Shown in pieces: positions 16,937-26,512 of a DNA stretch of 64,000 nucleotides. The notes under the pieces were generated by a model that saw nothing but the letters and a program-made list of their open reading frames with translations, was not told the origin of the DNA and made no database searches. Every line of letters starts with the position of its first letter. Position 1 is the stretch's first letter. The translations under genes were made by a program, and so were the position numbers. This DNA comes from Deltaproteobacteria bacterium (GTDB lineage Bacteria; Desulfobacterota; Desulfobacteria; Desulfobacterales; B30-G6), in contig JAJDNW010000030.1 in assembly GCA_022340465.1 (NCBI GenBank), positions 22,564 through 86,563 of the forward strand, given 5' to 3'.

Positions 16937-17204
16937 ATGGTTACCTCCTGTTGAAACTCGCTTAGATTTTCTTGCCGCTATGCGGCTTTCTGCCACTTTT
17001 TACGCAAATAATAAAACTAACATAAGGCCGGAGGCAATGCAAGCGGATTGCACCTGCGCGACTTGCGCAAAAGGGACTTGACTGCACCGGGCTACTGCCA
17101 TAAATTCAAGAACGGTCGTTTTGAGATGGAATCTTTGAGAAATTTGAAATACTGAAATAAGGTGAAGATCGCGTAACAAAGCCACCTGAAAGGATATGAG
17201 TTAC

Positions 17205-17954
17205 ATGGCGTATTCTATTGCACTGGCCGGCAAAGGCGGAACCGGTAAAACCACGGTTGCCGGAATGTTGATTAAATATCTTGTGGAAAAGGGAAAGGGC
17301 CCCGTACTGGCGGTGGATGCCGACAGCAATGCGAACCTGAACGAGGTTTTGGGGCTCGAAGTGAGCGATACGCTGGGCAATGCAAGGGAGGAGATGAAGA
17401 AGGGCATTGTGCCCGGCGGTATGACCAAGGATGTTTTCATGTCCATGAAACTGGAACAGGCCGTCGTTGAAGAGGAGGGCTACGATCTGGTGGTGATGGG
17501 GCAGCCCGAGGGCTCCGGCTGTTATTGCGCAGCCAATACACTGCTGACCGGTTTTCTGGAACGCCTGGTCGGTAACTATCCCTACGTTGTCATGGACAAC
17601 GAAGCCGGTATGGAACATATCAGCCGGTTGACCACCAGCAACGTGGACGTTCTGCTGATCGTAGCGGACACGTCCCGCCGGGGGTTGCAAGCCGCCCTCA
17701 GAATCGATAAACTCAGCAAGGAGCTGAATATCGGTGTGGGGAAGAGCTTTCTCGTTATCAATCAGTCCAAAGCGGATCCCCCTGAAGCCGTTCTCGACAT
17801 CATTAAAAAGGGTGGCCTGTCTCTGGCGGGGACCATACCGGAAGATACGACCGTTTACGAATTCGACCTGGAGGGGCGCCCTACGATCGAACTGCCCGAG
17901 GAGAACGAGGCCGTGAAAGCGGCTTACAGGATATTCGACGACATCCTGGATTGA
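17205..17954 (+). CDS. CooC/AcsF-type nickel-insertion ATPase for CO dehydrogenase
   Basis: This 249-residue MinD/NifH-like P-loop ATPase is predicted to help load nickel into carbon monoxide dehydrogenase. The deviant Walker A AGKGGTGKTT lies at residues 8-17. A C-Y-C pair at residues 106 and 108 matches the CXC metal-binding motif of CooC at the dimer interface. The segment VMDNEAGMEHISRLTT near 128 is highly typical of the family. A CODH/acetyl-CoA synthase must therefore be expected elsewhere in the genome; none lies in the window. ATGs at 17196 and 17205 compete; 17205 has the better spacing (10 bases) from AGGA. It precedes the acuC-like gene by 50 bases. Confidence 0.88.
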   Translation: MAYSIALAGKGGTGKTTVAGMLIKYLVEKGKGPVLAVDADSNANLNEVLGLEVSDTLGNAREEMKKGIVPGGMTKDVFMSMKLEQAVVEEEGYDLVVMGQPEGSGCYCAANTLLTGFLERLVGNYPYVVMDNEAGMEHISRLTTSNVDVLLIVADTSRRGLQAALRIDKLSKELNIGVGKSFLVINQSKADPPEAVLDIIKKGGLSLAGTIPEDTTVYEFDLEGRPTIELPEENEAVKAAYRIFDDILD

Positions 17955-18004
17955 GCGTTCCAATCTTCAAACCTATTGATTGACCACAACCGGCTGGGTG
18001 AGAG

Positions 18005-18955
<951 letters not shown>

Positions 18956-19085
18956 ATCCAGCCCGGATAACCCGGAGCAAAAAGTCCTGTGCAAACATGA
19001 TGGGATTTGAACCGATTTCACTTGCTGCAGGGAATGTACCATACGCCGTTCATAGACTAACAACCATATATCATTGGAGGACGAC

Positions 19086-19769
19086 ATGTTTGTCAGCAGG
19101 TCAATGACAAGTGAGGTAATAACCATAACGGGCGGCGACAGTATTTTCGATGCCCGGGAAAAAATGGCCAGACACGGGATCCGCCACCTGCCGGTTATCG
19201 ATGAAAATCACACCCTCGTGGGAATCGTCACCGACCGTGACATCAGGAGTGTTCTCCCGTACAGCCTGTCCAAGGACGCCGATTGCGCCGCGGAGCGGGA
19301 GAAGGTCGAAGCGCTCAAAATCCGGGATATCATGACCGCGGATCCCCTTACCATTTCTCCTGCGGATACCATTCAGGATGCGTTGCTGATGATCCAGCAG
19401 AAGCGCGTGGGGGCTTTCCCCGTGGTGGATGAGACCCGGAAGCTGAAAGGCATCATTTCCGTCCGCGACCTGTTGAGAGCCTTTACCAACGTTCTGGGCA
19501 TCGGAGAGCCCGGGACCCTGCTGTGCATCCTGGTGGAGGAGAAGATCGGACAGATGAAAAAGATCGTGGATGCCATCACCGAAGAAAACATTTCATTCGG
19601 AAGCATTCTGGTGGCCCGCTACTGGGAGGAAGACAAAAGGGCTGTTTTTCCCTATCTGCTGACGAACAATGTGGGGCGCGTCAAAAAGAAATTGACGGCA
19701 ATGGGATTCCAACTGCTGGAGCCAATGGATTGGTACCTGGATCAGCTGCCCAAGCACCCGCATGAATGA
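19086..19769 (+). CDS. CBS-domain pair protein with C-terminal ACT-like region (AcuB-like)
   Basis: This 227-residue cytosolic protein has two CBS domains (residues 1-60 with RHGIRHLPVIDENHTLVGIVTDRD, and 78-140 with KRVGAFPVVDETRKLKGIISVRD), which form an adenosine-ligand-binding Bateman module. Residues 150-215 look like an ACT-type regulatory domain, the arrangement of AcuB. The start at ATG 19086 is chosen because GGAGG lies 6 bases upstream; an ATG at 19074 lacks this. It follows the acuC-like gene and overlaps the next gene by 8 bases, so it is translationally coupled to the PrmA-like methyltransferase. Confidence 0.85.
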   Translation: MFVSRSMTSEVITITGGDSIFDAREKMARHGIRHLPVIDENHTLVGIVTDRDIRSVLPYSLSKDADCAAEREKVEALKIRDIMTADPLTISPADTIQDALLMIQQKRVGAFPVVDETRKLKGIISVRDLLRAFTNVLGIGEPGTLLCILVEEKIGQMKKIVDAITEENISFGSILVARYWEEDKRAVFPYLLTNNVGRVKKKLTAMGFQLLEPMDWYLDQLPKHPHE

Positions 19770-20619
19770 TCCGGCAGGCAATCCTTACGGGGATCTTTAT
19801 ATTTATTATCTCGAGGGATGCGTCAGGGCCGGTGATGCTTTCTTCGGGGATCAATTCATCGGTAACTGGGAAGAGGGCGGGCATGCATTTCTTTTTTTTT
19901 CCGCTCCTTCGGAAGCGGTTGTCGACCGGCTGATTGACAACGAACCGCAGCTCACCGTACTGGACCGATTTCACATGTCCTATGACGACTGGCACGGAGA
20001 GCCTGTCACACCGTTCAGCGTCGGGCGCATAACCGTCGTCCCGCCCTGGTACGACGTATCTTCCTGCTGCCGGCCGGAATCCCGTACCGGATCCCTCCCG
20101 AAATCCGGGCAGGTCCTTCTGGATCCGGGGGTCGTGTTCGGAACCGGCTCCCACCCCACCACCCGTGACTGCCTCGAGGCGCTCGACATGGTCAGTCGGC
20201 TGAAGGTGCCGGAAACCGTTCTCGACATAGGTACGGGAACCGGCGTGCTTGCCCTGGCGGCAGTCCGCCTGGGAAGCAAAAAAGTGCTTGCCGTGGATCT
20301 GAACCGGCTGGCTGCCCGCACCACTAGACGCAACGTCGTGTTGAACGGTATGGATAAACAGGTGTTGGTGGTGCAAGGGGATGCCGAAAATTTTATGGAC
20401 TTTACGCGTGATCTTGTGATATCGAATATTCATTACGATGTCATGAAGCGCCTGATCAGAAATCCGGGGTTCCTGTCGGGCGAGTTTTTCATTCTATCCG
20501 GTCTTCTGCGCAGCCAGGCGGAAAAAATTGAACGGAGCTTGGGAAGCCTGCCTGTAGCAATTATCAAGAAATGGGACACCGGCGGAATATGGCACACCTA
20601 TCTCGGCCGCATCCAATGA
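19762..20619 (+). CDS. PrmA-like methyltransferase (ribosomal protein L11 methyltransferase family)
   Basis: This 285-residue SAM-dependent methyltransferase has the PrmA-diagnostic loop DPGVVFGTGSHPTT near 115-128. The SAM-binding glycine motif VLDIGTGTGVLALAA near 153-167 and a motif IV variant LVISNIHYDVM near 214 follow. True PrmA has N-I-L-A-N-P type residues there, and this reads SNIHYD, so the methylated target may not be L11. The N-terminal 100 residues resemble the small substrate-recognition domain. It overlaps the stop of the AcuB-like gene (19762-19769). No signal peptide is seen. Confidence 0.8.
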   Translation: MNDPAGNPYGDLYIYYLEGCVRAGDAFFGDQFIGNWEEGGHAFLFFSAPSEAVVDRLIDNEPQLTVLDRFHMSYDDWHGEPVTPFSVGRITVVPPWYDVSSCCRPESRTGSLPKSGQVLLDPGVVFGTGSHPTTRDCLEALDMVSRLKVPETVLDIGTGTGVLALAAVRLGSKKVLAVDLNRLAARTTRRNVVLNGMDKQVLVVQGDAENFMDFTRDLVISNIHYDVMKRLIRNPGFLSGEFFILSGLLRSQAEKIERSLGSLPVAIIKKWDTGGIWHTYLGRIQ

Positions 20620-20679
20620 CAGGATGACGTATCACCTTGTAAGCCGTTCAACGCGTTCAGGAACACCGAAAGGGAACTA

Positions 20680-21519
20680 ATGGTTATTACGTGCTGGGGT
20701 TCCAGAGGGTCGATACCTGTATCGGGAAAAGAGTACATCAAGTATGGTGGCGACACCACCTGTCTCGAGATTCGAACCCGCAGTAATGACATCATCATCG
20801 TTGATGCCGGCACCGGGATCAGGCGTTTGGGAAACAAGCTGATCGATGAAACCTGCGACACCTTCAACTTCCTTTTCACCCATGCCCATTGGGACCACCT
20901 CATGGGATTGCCCTTTTTCAAACCATTATACGAAGGGGAAACGCGCATAAAGACCTTCCGGTGCCCTTACTCGGGTTCGTATGCGGAAAGAATGATCACC
21001 AGGATTCTCACACCGCCGAATTTTCCTGTCAAATATTCCGATCTGAGCGCCGAATTTACCTACGAGGAAGGCTGTCCGGAATCCTTTGAAATCGGCTCGG
21101 TGCAAGTGGTTCCCATCCACCTGAGCCATCCGAACGGCGGACGCGGGTACAAGTTTATAGAAGACGGAAAAACGTTCGTCTTCCTGACGGACAATGAGTT
21201 GGGATATGTCCACCCCAAAGGCCTTACCAAGGAGACCTATGCGCAGTTCTGCGCTGACGCCGATCTCCTGATTCACGATGCCGAATACACCCCCGAAGAG
21301 TATGAGCAATACATCGAGTGGGGGCACTCGTCCTATGCCGATGTGCTGAATTTGGCCATCCATGCAAATGTGAAGAAGCTGGGGCTGTTTCACCTGAATC
21401 AGGACCGTTCGGATGACGACATGGACGAGATCGTTACCGTGTGCCGGCGCCGCATTGCCGATCAGGGGAAGACATTCGAGTGCTTTGCGGTGGGAAGCGA
21501 CATGACTTTCGAGTTATGA
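20680..21519 (+). CDS. Metallo-beta-lactamase-fold hydrolase (PhnP/RNase Z-like)
   Basis: This 279-residue enzyme carries the HxHxDH metal motif as HAHWDHLMG near residue 68. The opening CWGSRGSIPVSG, the GGDTTCLEI segment and the IIVDAGTGIR strand are the pattern of PhnP-like and RNase Z-like members that act on phosphodiesters. Further metal ligands are likely the histidine of LSHPNGGRG, the aspartate of FLTDNE and the HDAEYT/GHSSYAD region. The substrate is not predictable. The ribosome site AAAGGGA precedes the ATG. A hairpin lies between it and the downstream RACo-like gene. Confidence 0.83.
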   Translation: MVITCWGSRGSIPVSGKEYIKYGGDTTCLEIRTRSNDIIIVDAGTGIRRLGNKLIDETCDTFNFLFTHAHWDHLMGLPFFKPLYEGETRIKTFRCPYSGSYAERMITRILTPPNFPVKYSDLSAEFTYEEGCPESFEIGSVQVVPIHLSHPNGGRGYKFIEDGKTFVFLTDNELGYVHPKGLTKETYAQFCADADLLIHDAEYTPEEYEQYIEWGHSSYADVLNLAIHANVKKLGLFHLNQDRSDDDMDEIVTVCRRRIADQGKTFECFAVGSDMTFEL

Positions 21520-21587
21520 CCCCATAGTTGCAACGTTGAGGTGTTGCCCGCCGGAAAAAAATGAGGACATGAGGCTTCAACGGAGCC

Positions 21588-21618
21588 AGCCCGAATATCC
21601 ATTAGGACTATTCGGGCT
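21588..21618 (+). promoter_or_regulatory. Stem-loop between the hydrolase and the RACo-like gene
   Basis: Perfect 10-bp arms AGCCCGAATA and TATTCGGGCT enclose an 11-base loop, followed by TACCTTTTTAGG. The short T-run makes it terminator-like for the upstream gene. It ends only 21 bases before the ATG of the RACo-like gene, so it could also control that gene's expression. No cobalamin-riboswitch core was seen. Confidence 0.5.
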
Positions 21619-21639
21619 TACCTTTTTAGGAATTGCGTT

Positions 21640-23211
21640 ATGGCGGTGCAAAAACCGGTCTTTCGAGATGGTTGGGTCACACACGTCGAACTGCAGCCAC
21701 CGTCGCTGGCCGACAACACATCCGATGGGGGTCGGCTGATAGAGGGGTTGAAGGGGAAGCTCGCATCGCGTGCGGTTGCGATCGACCTGCCGCTTTTAAA
21801 AAAACTGCCTTTTCTTCTGCGGGAATGGGAATACAGTGCCGGGTGTGTTGTGGCCCGAGACGCCGACGGCTGGCTGGTGACGGGACTTTTCCCGCCCGGG
21901 GATTCTCGGCCGCCGATGGGACTGGCCGTGGACCTGGGAACTTCCCGGATTGTTTTGAGACTTGTCAACCTCCTGTCTGGGGAATCGCTGGGCGAACGCT
22001 CCTTCGACAATCCTCAAATTGCCATCGGGCCGGACATTCTGGCAAGAATCCATTATGCCGAGGAACCGGAGGGGTTGTCGACGCTCAAGCGTCTCGTCGT
22101 CGACGGGATGAACCTGGAGATTGCGAGTCTTTGCAGGGCATGCGGCAGGGAAGCGGAAAATATCTTCATGGTTTCCCTGGCAGGCAACACGACCATGACC
22201 CATCTGTTCATGGGGCTGGAGCCGCGCTGGATCATCCGGGAACCCTACATTCCGGTAACCAACCGCCCGGGAATGCTGCGGGCATCGGAACTGGGACTGG
22301 CCGTCAACCCTTCCGGCAGAATATTTATCTACCCGAACATCGGCAGCTATTTCGGCGGAGACCTCATTGCGGGAATACTGTTTGCGGGCATGCACAGGCA
22401 AAAAGAAACAGGCATTCTGGTGGACGTGGGCACCAACGCGGAAGTCGTGCTGGGGAACGAGAACTGGCTGATCGCCTGTGCCGGGGCGGCCGGCCCGGCG
22501 CTGGAGGGCGGCGTGACCCGCATGGGAATGATGGCGGGGCCGGGGGTGATCGATAAAGTGAGAATAGATCCGGAAGCAGGCGGATTCGACCTTGCTACCA
22601 TCGGCGACACGCCGCCCAAGGGGATCTGCGGATCCGGCCTGATCGATCTGGCAGCCCAACTGTTTCTATCCGGAATGCTGGACGTCAGGGGAAAGTTCGA
22701 TCCGGCCGTCTGCGGTGAGCTGTTGCAGGATGTGGCCGGCGTGCCTTCGCTGGTGGTTGTCCCGGCCGACCGGTCGGCCACCGGCCGGGATCTCACGGTA
22801 AGCCAGGCAGACATCGACAGCCTGGTGCGTTCCAAAGCGGCCATGTACACCATCCTGGAGACGATCACGAATTCCGTCGGCATGCTGCCGGGGGACCTGT
22901 CCACCTTCTATGTGGCCGGCACTTTCGGCTCATTTATCGATCCGGTTTCAGCCATTTCCATCGGGATGCTTCCCGATCTTCCCCGGCAGGCCTTCAAGGT
23001 GCTGGGCAACAGCTCGCTTGAAGGGGCCGCCCGGCTTCTGACCAGTCCGGACAGTCTGGAGGAAATCGACGAGATACGGAACCGGATCACCTATCTTGAA
23101 CTGAACGTGAACCAGGAGTTCATGAACCGGTTCAGCGCCGCCAAATTTCTGCCGCACACCAACCCGTCCCTTTTCCCGTCCGTACCCGTAAAGCAATCGG
23201 GAAAAAAATGA
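21640..23211 (+). CDS. ASKHA-domain corrinoid-protein activator (RACo-like) lacking the 2Fe-2S domain
   Basis: This 523-residue protein resembles the reductive activators of corrinoid Fe-S protein (RACo; DUF4445), which use ATP to drive reduction of inactive Co(II) corrinoid. It begins directly with the family linker (VELQPPSLADNTSDGGRL), then the ASKHA domain from about residue 92, with phosphate loops MGLAVDLGTSRIVL, SLAGNTTMTHL, ILVDVGTNAEVVL and YVAGTFGSFIDP. The N-terminal ferredoxin-like domain (about 90 residues with four cysteines) of standard RACo is absent. Only 120 bases separate it from the upstream gene, so no domain has been missed by start choice. Electrons must come from another protein, or the role has changed. 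It ends convergent to a DUF6178 gene. Confidence 0.85.
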   Translation: MAVQKPVFRDGWVTHVELQPPSLADNTSDGGRLIEGLKGKLASRAVAIDLPLLKKLPFLLREWEYSAGCVVARDADGWLVTGLFPPGDSRPPMGLAVDLGTSRIVLRLVNLLSGESLGERSFDNPQIAIGPDILARIHYAEEPEGLSTLKRLVVDGMNLEIASLCRACGREAENIFMVSLAGNTTMTHLFMGLEPRWIIREPYIPVTNRPGMLRASELGLAVNPSGRIFIYPNIGSYFGGDLIAGILFAGMHRQKETGILVDVGTNAEVVLGNENWLIACAGAAGPALEGGVTRMGMMAGPGVIDKVRIDPEAGGFDLATIGDTPPKGICGSGLIDLAAQLFLSGMLDVRGKFDPAVCGELLQDVAGVPSLVVVPADRSATGRDLTVSQADIDSLVRSKAAMYTILETITNSVGMLPGDLSTFYVAGTFGSFIDPVSAISIGMLPDLPRQAFKVLGNSSLEGAARLLTSPDSLEEIDEIRNRITYLELNVNQEFMNRFSAAKFLPHTNPSLFPSVPVKQSGKK

Positions 23212-23245
23212 AACGGCAGCCGGAGGGTGGGTTCGCCGAAGCGGT

Positions 23246-25009
23246 TCAGGGCGCCGCCACCCGGAACAACTGCATAAAACGCGGGTCTATGTTCTTTGCC
23301 GATACCCGGGCGTAATTCTCCTCGATTTCCTGAAAGAGTTCCTCGAAGGCGCTCCCCAGCTCTTGGGCCAGCGTATCCCGCGAAAGTCCGCTGGCAGAGG
23401 AGATCCACCCCATGAAGTCGTTTTTTCGGGCGGGTTTGATGGTCGGTGGGTTGGAAGTCATATCCCACAGCTGCTCGAAAAAGGTTTTGAAAACATCCAA
23501 CGGCACTGTGGAAATGACGGCGGGGTATTCCTTCAGCCCCTGACTGTGGGCGGTCCAAAGGGTCAGAAGGAGGTTCTTGTAGTTCAAAAGGGATCCGGCA
23601 TGCCCGGAAATTTTTTCTAGGGAAAGCCGGCTGAAAAGCTTGTCAAAAGATATGGTTCTGTCGAGCATTTCTTCGGTACGACGGATGTCTTCGCAGGTTT
23701 GAAACTCACGGTAAACGGTGCCGGTGGCATAGTTGTCGAAGAAAAGCGGTTTTTTAATCAAAAGCCCGCCGACAACCCCCATGAGCGTTTCCCCCCAGAA
23801 ATGCAGCGGGAGGCCTGCCCGAGCATACCAGCTGCCCCGCTGCCAGGCATCTGCCTTCCACTTCAGGGCCAGGGCCCGTCCGAAGCCGACACGAAAAATA
23901 TCCGCCAGCGGATAGGTTTGTATCAGCTGCCTGTGGTTGTCTTCGAGGCTTTCGAGGCCGACGTTGATATATCCGCAGGCTTTTTTTACGATCTCACCGA
24001 GTTCCTCCCGGGTATGAATCGTTTTTCCGTCGGCAACGATGATGCTGTTGCACAGACCCGCAATTTCGGACTGCAGCTGCATGGCGACCCGGCTCCGGTC
24101 GATTTCAGCCAGCGCTTTGCTAAAGGGGCCGTCCTTTTCCAGAAGGGCGCCGACGGAAAGAGGGGCGGACAGCAAGGGCTCACCCCCCCGCTCGATGTAT
24201 TTGACCGGCCGTCCGCGAAGGTCCTGAGGGTCGATGGGCTGGTAAACGCCGACGGCCTCTTCCAGTGGTAAAAAGCCCTTTTCCGCCAATCTGACATTGC
24301 GCATTCGGTATAGCGCTTCTTCGGTTTCGGCGGGTATCACCGAGGCAGCCTCCAGCAGAAGATCACGATACAGTTGAACGTCGTGCGTGGCGATCCGTTG
24401 AAGCAGTTCCGGAAAAAACGTATCGCGTTGCTCCTTGAGTCGCTCGTAAGCAGCATCGGCCTCGGACTCGACCTCGGTATCGGATTCGGCCCCGGGCCCC
24501 GGGGCGTATTCGGCCGGGAGGTTTTTAACCCGAAAATAAAACACGTCGTCAATGGTAATGAAATCCTTGCCCAGGTCGGCCGGATCCTGGTCTTCCTCGC
24601 GGGTGGCGACGTCGATATTGCGCTGGAGAAAAAGTTCGGTGAACACCTTTTTTTCACGGGAACACCAGCGGGCAAAACGGTCGGGGTCCGCGGTCATCAA
24701 AACGCTGAACCACTTGGTGGTTGCCAGCGGTTCGACCGTGTCGCCCTTCCAAACGTCCATGTCCAGCATATATTCCCATTGTCTGGCGGACGCCAGGGCC
24801 AGGATGGGCAGCGCGTCCTGGTGGCCGACTTCGTTGACCAGGAGGTAGAGATCCTCCTCCGGAAAGGAATGCACCAGCTCCACCGGCCGTTCGGCGTTCA
24901 GGATCGCTTCCACGGCCTTTTCCGGCGAACGCCCCATCAGTGTTCGCCTTTTTTCCCGGAGTATCATTGCACGCCGCCCGGCGGGTGTGATTTTTTTGTT
25001 ATCGGGCAT
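23246..25009 (-). CDS. DUF6178 family protein
   Basis: This 587-residue, largely alpha-helical, acidic protein matches my memory of the DUF6178 family found in Desulfobacterota; that recognition rests on overall sequence style and on segments such as RPVELVHSFPEEDLYLLVNEVG near residue 42 and QWEYMLDMDVW near 78. The family has no known function. No catalytic motif, signal peptide or membrane segment is visible. An acidic, low-complexity stretch (ESDTEVESEADAA) lies near residue 175. It is transcribed alone, convergent with the RACo-like gene (34 bases) and 145 bases from the AmpG-like gene's end. Confidence 0.6.
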   Translation of the reverse strand: MPDNKKITPAGRRAMILREKRRTLMGRSPEKAVEAILNAERPVELVHSFPEEDLYLLVNEVGHQDALPILALASARQWEYMLDMDVWKGDTVEPLATTKWFSVLMTADPDRFARWCSREKKVFTELFLQRNIDVATREEDQDPADLGKDFITIDDVFYFRVKNLPAEYAPGPGAESDTEVESEADAAYERLKEQRDTFFPELLQRIATHDVQLYRDLLLEAASVIPAETEEALYRMRNVRLAEKGFLPLEEAVGVYQPIDPQDLRGRPVKYIERGGEPLLSAPLSVGALLEKDGPFSKALAEIDRSRVAMQLQSEIAGLCNSIIVADGKTIHTREELGEIVKKACGYINVGLESLEDNHRQLIQTYPLADIFRVGFGRALALKWKADAWQRGSWYARAGLPLHFWGETLMGVVGGLLIKKPLFFDNYATGTVYREFQTCEDIRRTEEMLDRTISFDKLFSRLSLEKISGHAGSLLNYKNLLLTLWTAHSQGLKEYPAVISTVPLDVFKTFFEQLWDMTSNPPTIKPARKNDFMGWISSASGLSRDTLAQELGSAFEELFQEIEENYARVSAKNIDPRFMQLFRVAAP

Positions 25010-25154
25010 TGCAGGTCGCCTTGTCCGAAGTTCTCAGGCTTTCCCGGCCTGTGAGGTAAAATGCGATTACGTCGCTATCATACAAAAGATGCCGTATTAT
25101 TTTTATACTACCAGAGGCACGGACAGATAGGCAAATGGAAAATATGCCACGGTT

Positions 25155-26408
25155 TCAGCTGTCGGGTGACGAGCCGCCCCCCGCCTTCCACGGTGCAATT
25201 CGGCCAAGCAGGACAAGACCCGGGACGGCGAGTCCGGTACATAGGAGAAAGAAAGCAAACCAACCGAAATGTTTGGCCATGTATCCGGTAGGCGCCGCAG
25301 CCAGCACGCGGGGTATACCCATGAGGCTGCTCAGAAGCGCATACTGCGTGGCGGTAAATTTTTTGTTGGTGATGCTGGCCATGTAGGCCGCGTAGGCGGC
25401 CGTCCCCATGCCGGAGCTGAGATTTTCAAAGGCGATCACCGCGGACAGCCCCGAGATGCTGTTACCGATCATCGCCAGCAGAGCGAACCCCGATGTGGAA
25501 AGCGCCTGCAGGATGCCGAATATCCAGAGGCAGCGGTTGATACCAGTGCGCAGCATGAGCACACCACCGAGGATGCCGCCGCCGATGGTGGCCCAGAAAC
25601 CGAACAGTTTGACCACGGCACCGATTTGGGTCTTGGTGAAACCGATATCCAGGTAAAACGGCGTGGTCATGGCGGCCGCCATGGTGTCGCCGATTTTGTA
25701 GAGAAGGATGAAGGCCAAAATCGAAACGGCCTGCCGGCGGCCGAAGTATTCGGTCAAGGGGGCGATCACGGCTTCAACGAGGGTTTGCGGGGTGCCTTCA
25801 GGCAGTTCCGGCTCAGGCGCCAGCAGCGTGACAAGAATTCCCGGAAGCATGCAGGCTGCCATGATTTGGTATACCATGGCGTAGGAAATATGGTCCGCCA
25901 GGATCAGGCCGCCGCCGGAGGCGAGCAGCATGCCCACCCGGTATCCATTGACATACAGTGATGAGCCGAGGCCCAACTCTTCATCGGAAAGGTCCTCCCG
26001 CCTGTAGGCATCGACGACAATGTCCTGACTGGCGCTGAAAAAGGTTACCAGAAAGGCCACCGCCGCGACCATCCAGGGTGCCCTCGAGGGATTGGTGAAT
26101 CCCAAGGTCGAAATGGACAGCATGAGGGCCGACTGGGATAGGAAGAGCCAGCCTCTTCTCCGGCCGAAAAGGGGAAGCGTAAAGCGGTCTAAAAGGGGAG
26201 CCCACAGAAACTTCAGGGTGTAGGGAAGACCGACCAGCCCCATGATACCGATGAGCGTCAGATCGACACCTTCCTCCTTCATCCAGGCCTGGAGGACCGT
26301 GATGGTCAAAAGCAGGGGAAGCCCGCAAGAAAACCCCATCAGCAGGGCGACCAGCATGCGCGGGCTCAAGGCGGATTGCAGAATGGAGGGGTAGCGGCTT
26401 GGTTTCAT
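25155..26408 (-). CDS. AmpG-like MFS transporter
   Basis: This 417-residue inner-membrane permease has about 12 predicted transmembrane helices. The beginning LSPRMLVALLMGFSCGLPLLLT and the LGFTNPS...DIVVDAYRREDL loop (the 'DIVxDAYR' motif) are typical of AmpG, the muropeptide (GlcNAc-anhydroMurNAc-peptide) importer used in cell wall recycling. No beta-lactamase or ampD neighbour supports this further, so related substrates are possible. An ATG at 26408 fits the family start; an in-frame ATG at 26438 adds 10 residues. It follows the RdgB and PckG genes in the same direction, with about 105 bases after pckG. Confidence 0.82.
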   Translation of the reverse strand: MKPSRYPSILQSALSPRMLVALLMGFSCGLPLLLTITVLQAWMKEEGVDLTLIGIMGLVGLPYTLKFLWAPLLDRFTLPLFGRRRGWLFLSQSALMLSISTLGFTNPSRAPWMVAAVAFLVTFFSASQDIVVDAYRREDLSDEELGLGSSLYVNGYRVGMLLASGGGLILADHISYAMVYQIMAACMLPGILVTLLAPEPELPEGTPQTLVEAVIAPLTEYFGRRQAVSILAFILLYKIGDTMAAAMTTPFYLDIGFTKTQIGAVVKLFGFWATIGGGILGGVLMLRTGINRCLWIFGILQALSTSGFALLAMIGNSISGLSAVIAFENLSSGMGTAAYAAYMASITNKKFTATQYALLSSLMGIPRVLAAAPTGYMAKHFGWFAFFLLCTGLAVPGLVLLGRIAPWKAGGGSSPDS

Positions 26409-26512
26409 TGTCCCGGATTTGACAGGTCGGATCGGCATTTGAGATGGCTGCTGGCGTCGGTGTCAAAATCCTTCGCAACCATGATGGCGTTGAGCGGGAA
26501 GTCAGTGCCCGC

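Noticed and set aside
21520..21639. Possible cobalamin riboswitch before the RACo-like gene
   Set aside because: Looked for the conserved B12-box pattern; only a simple 10-bp hairpin is present and the space is too short.
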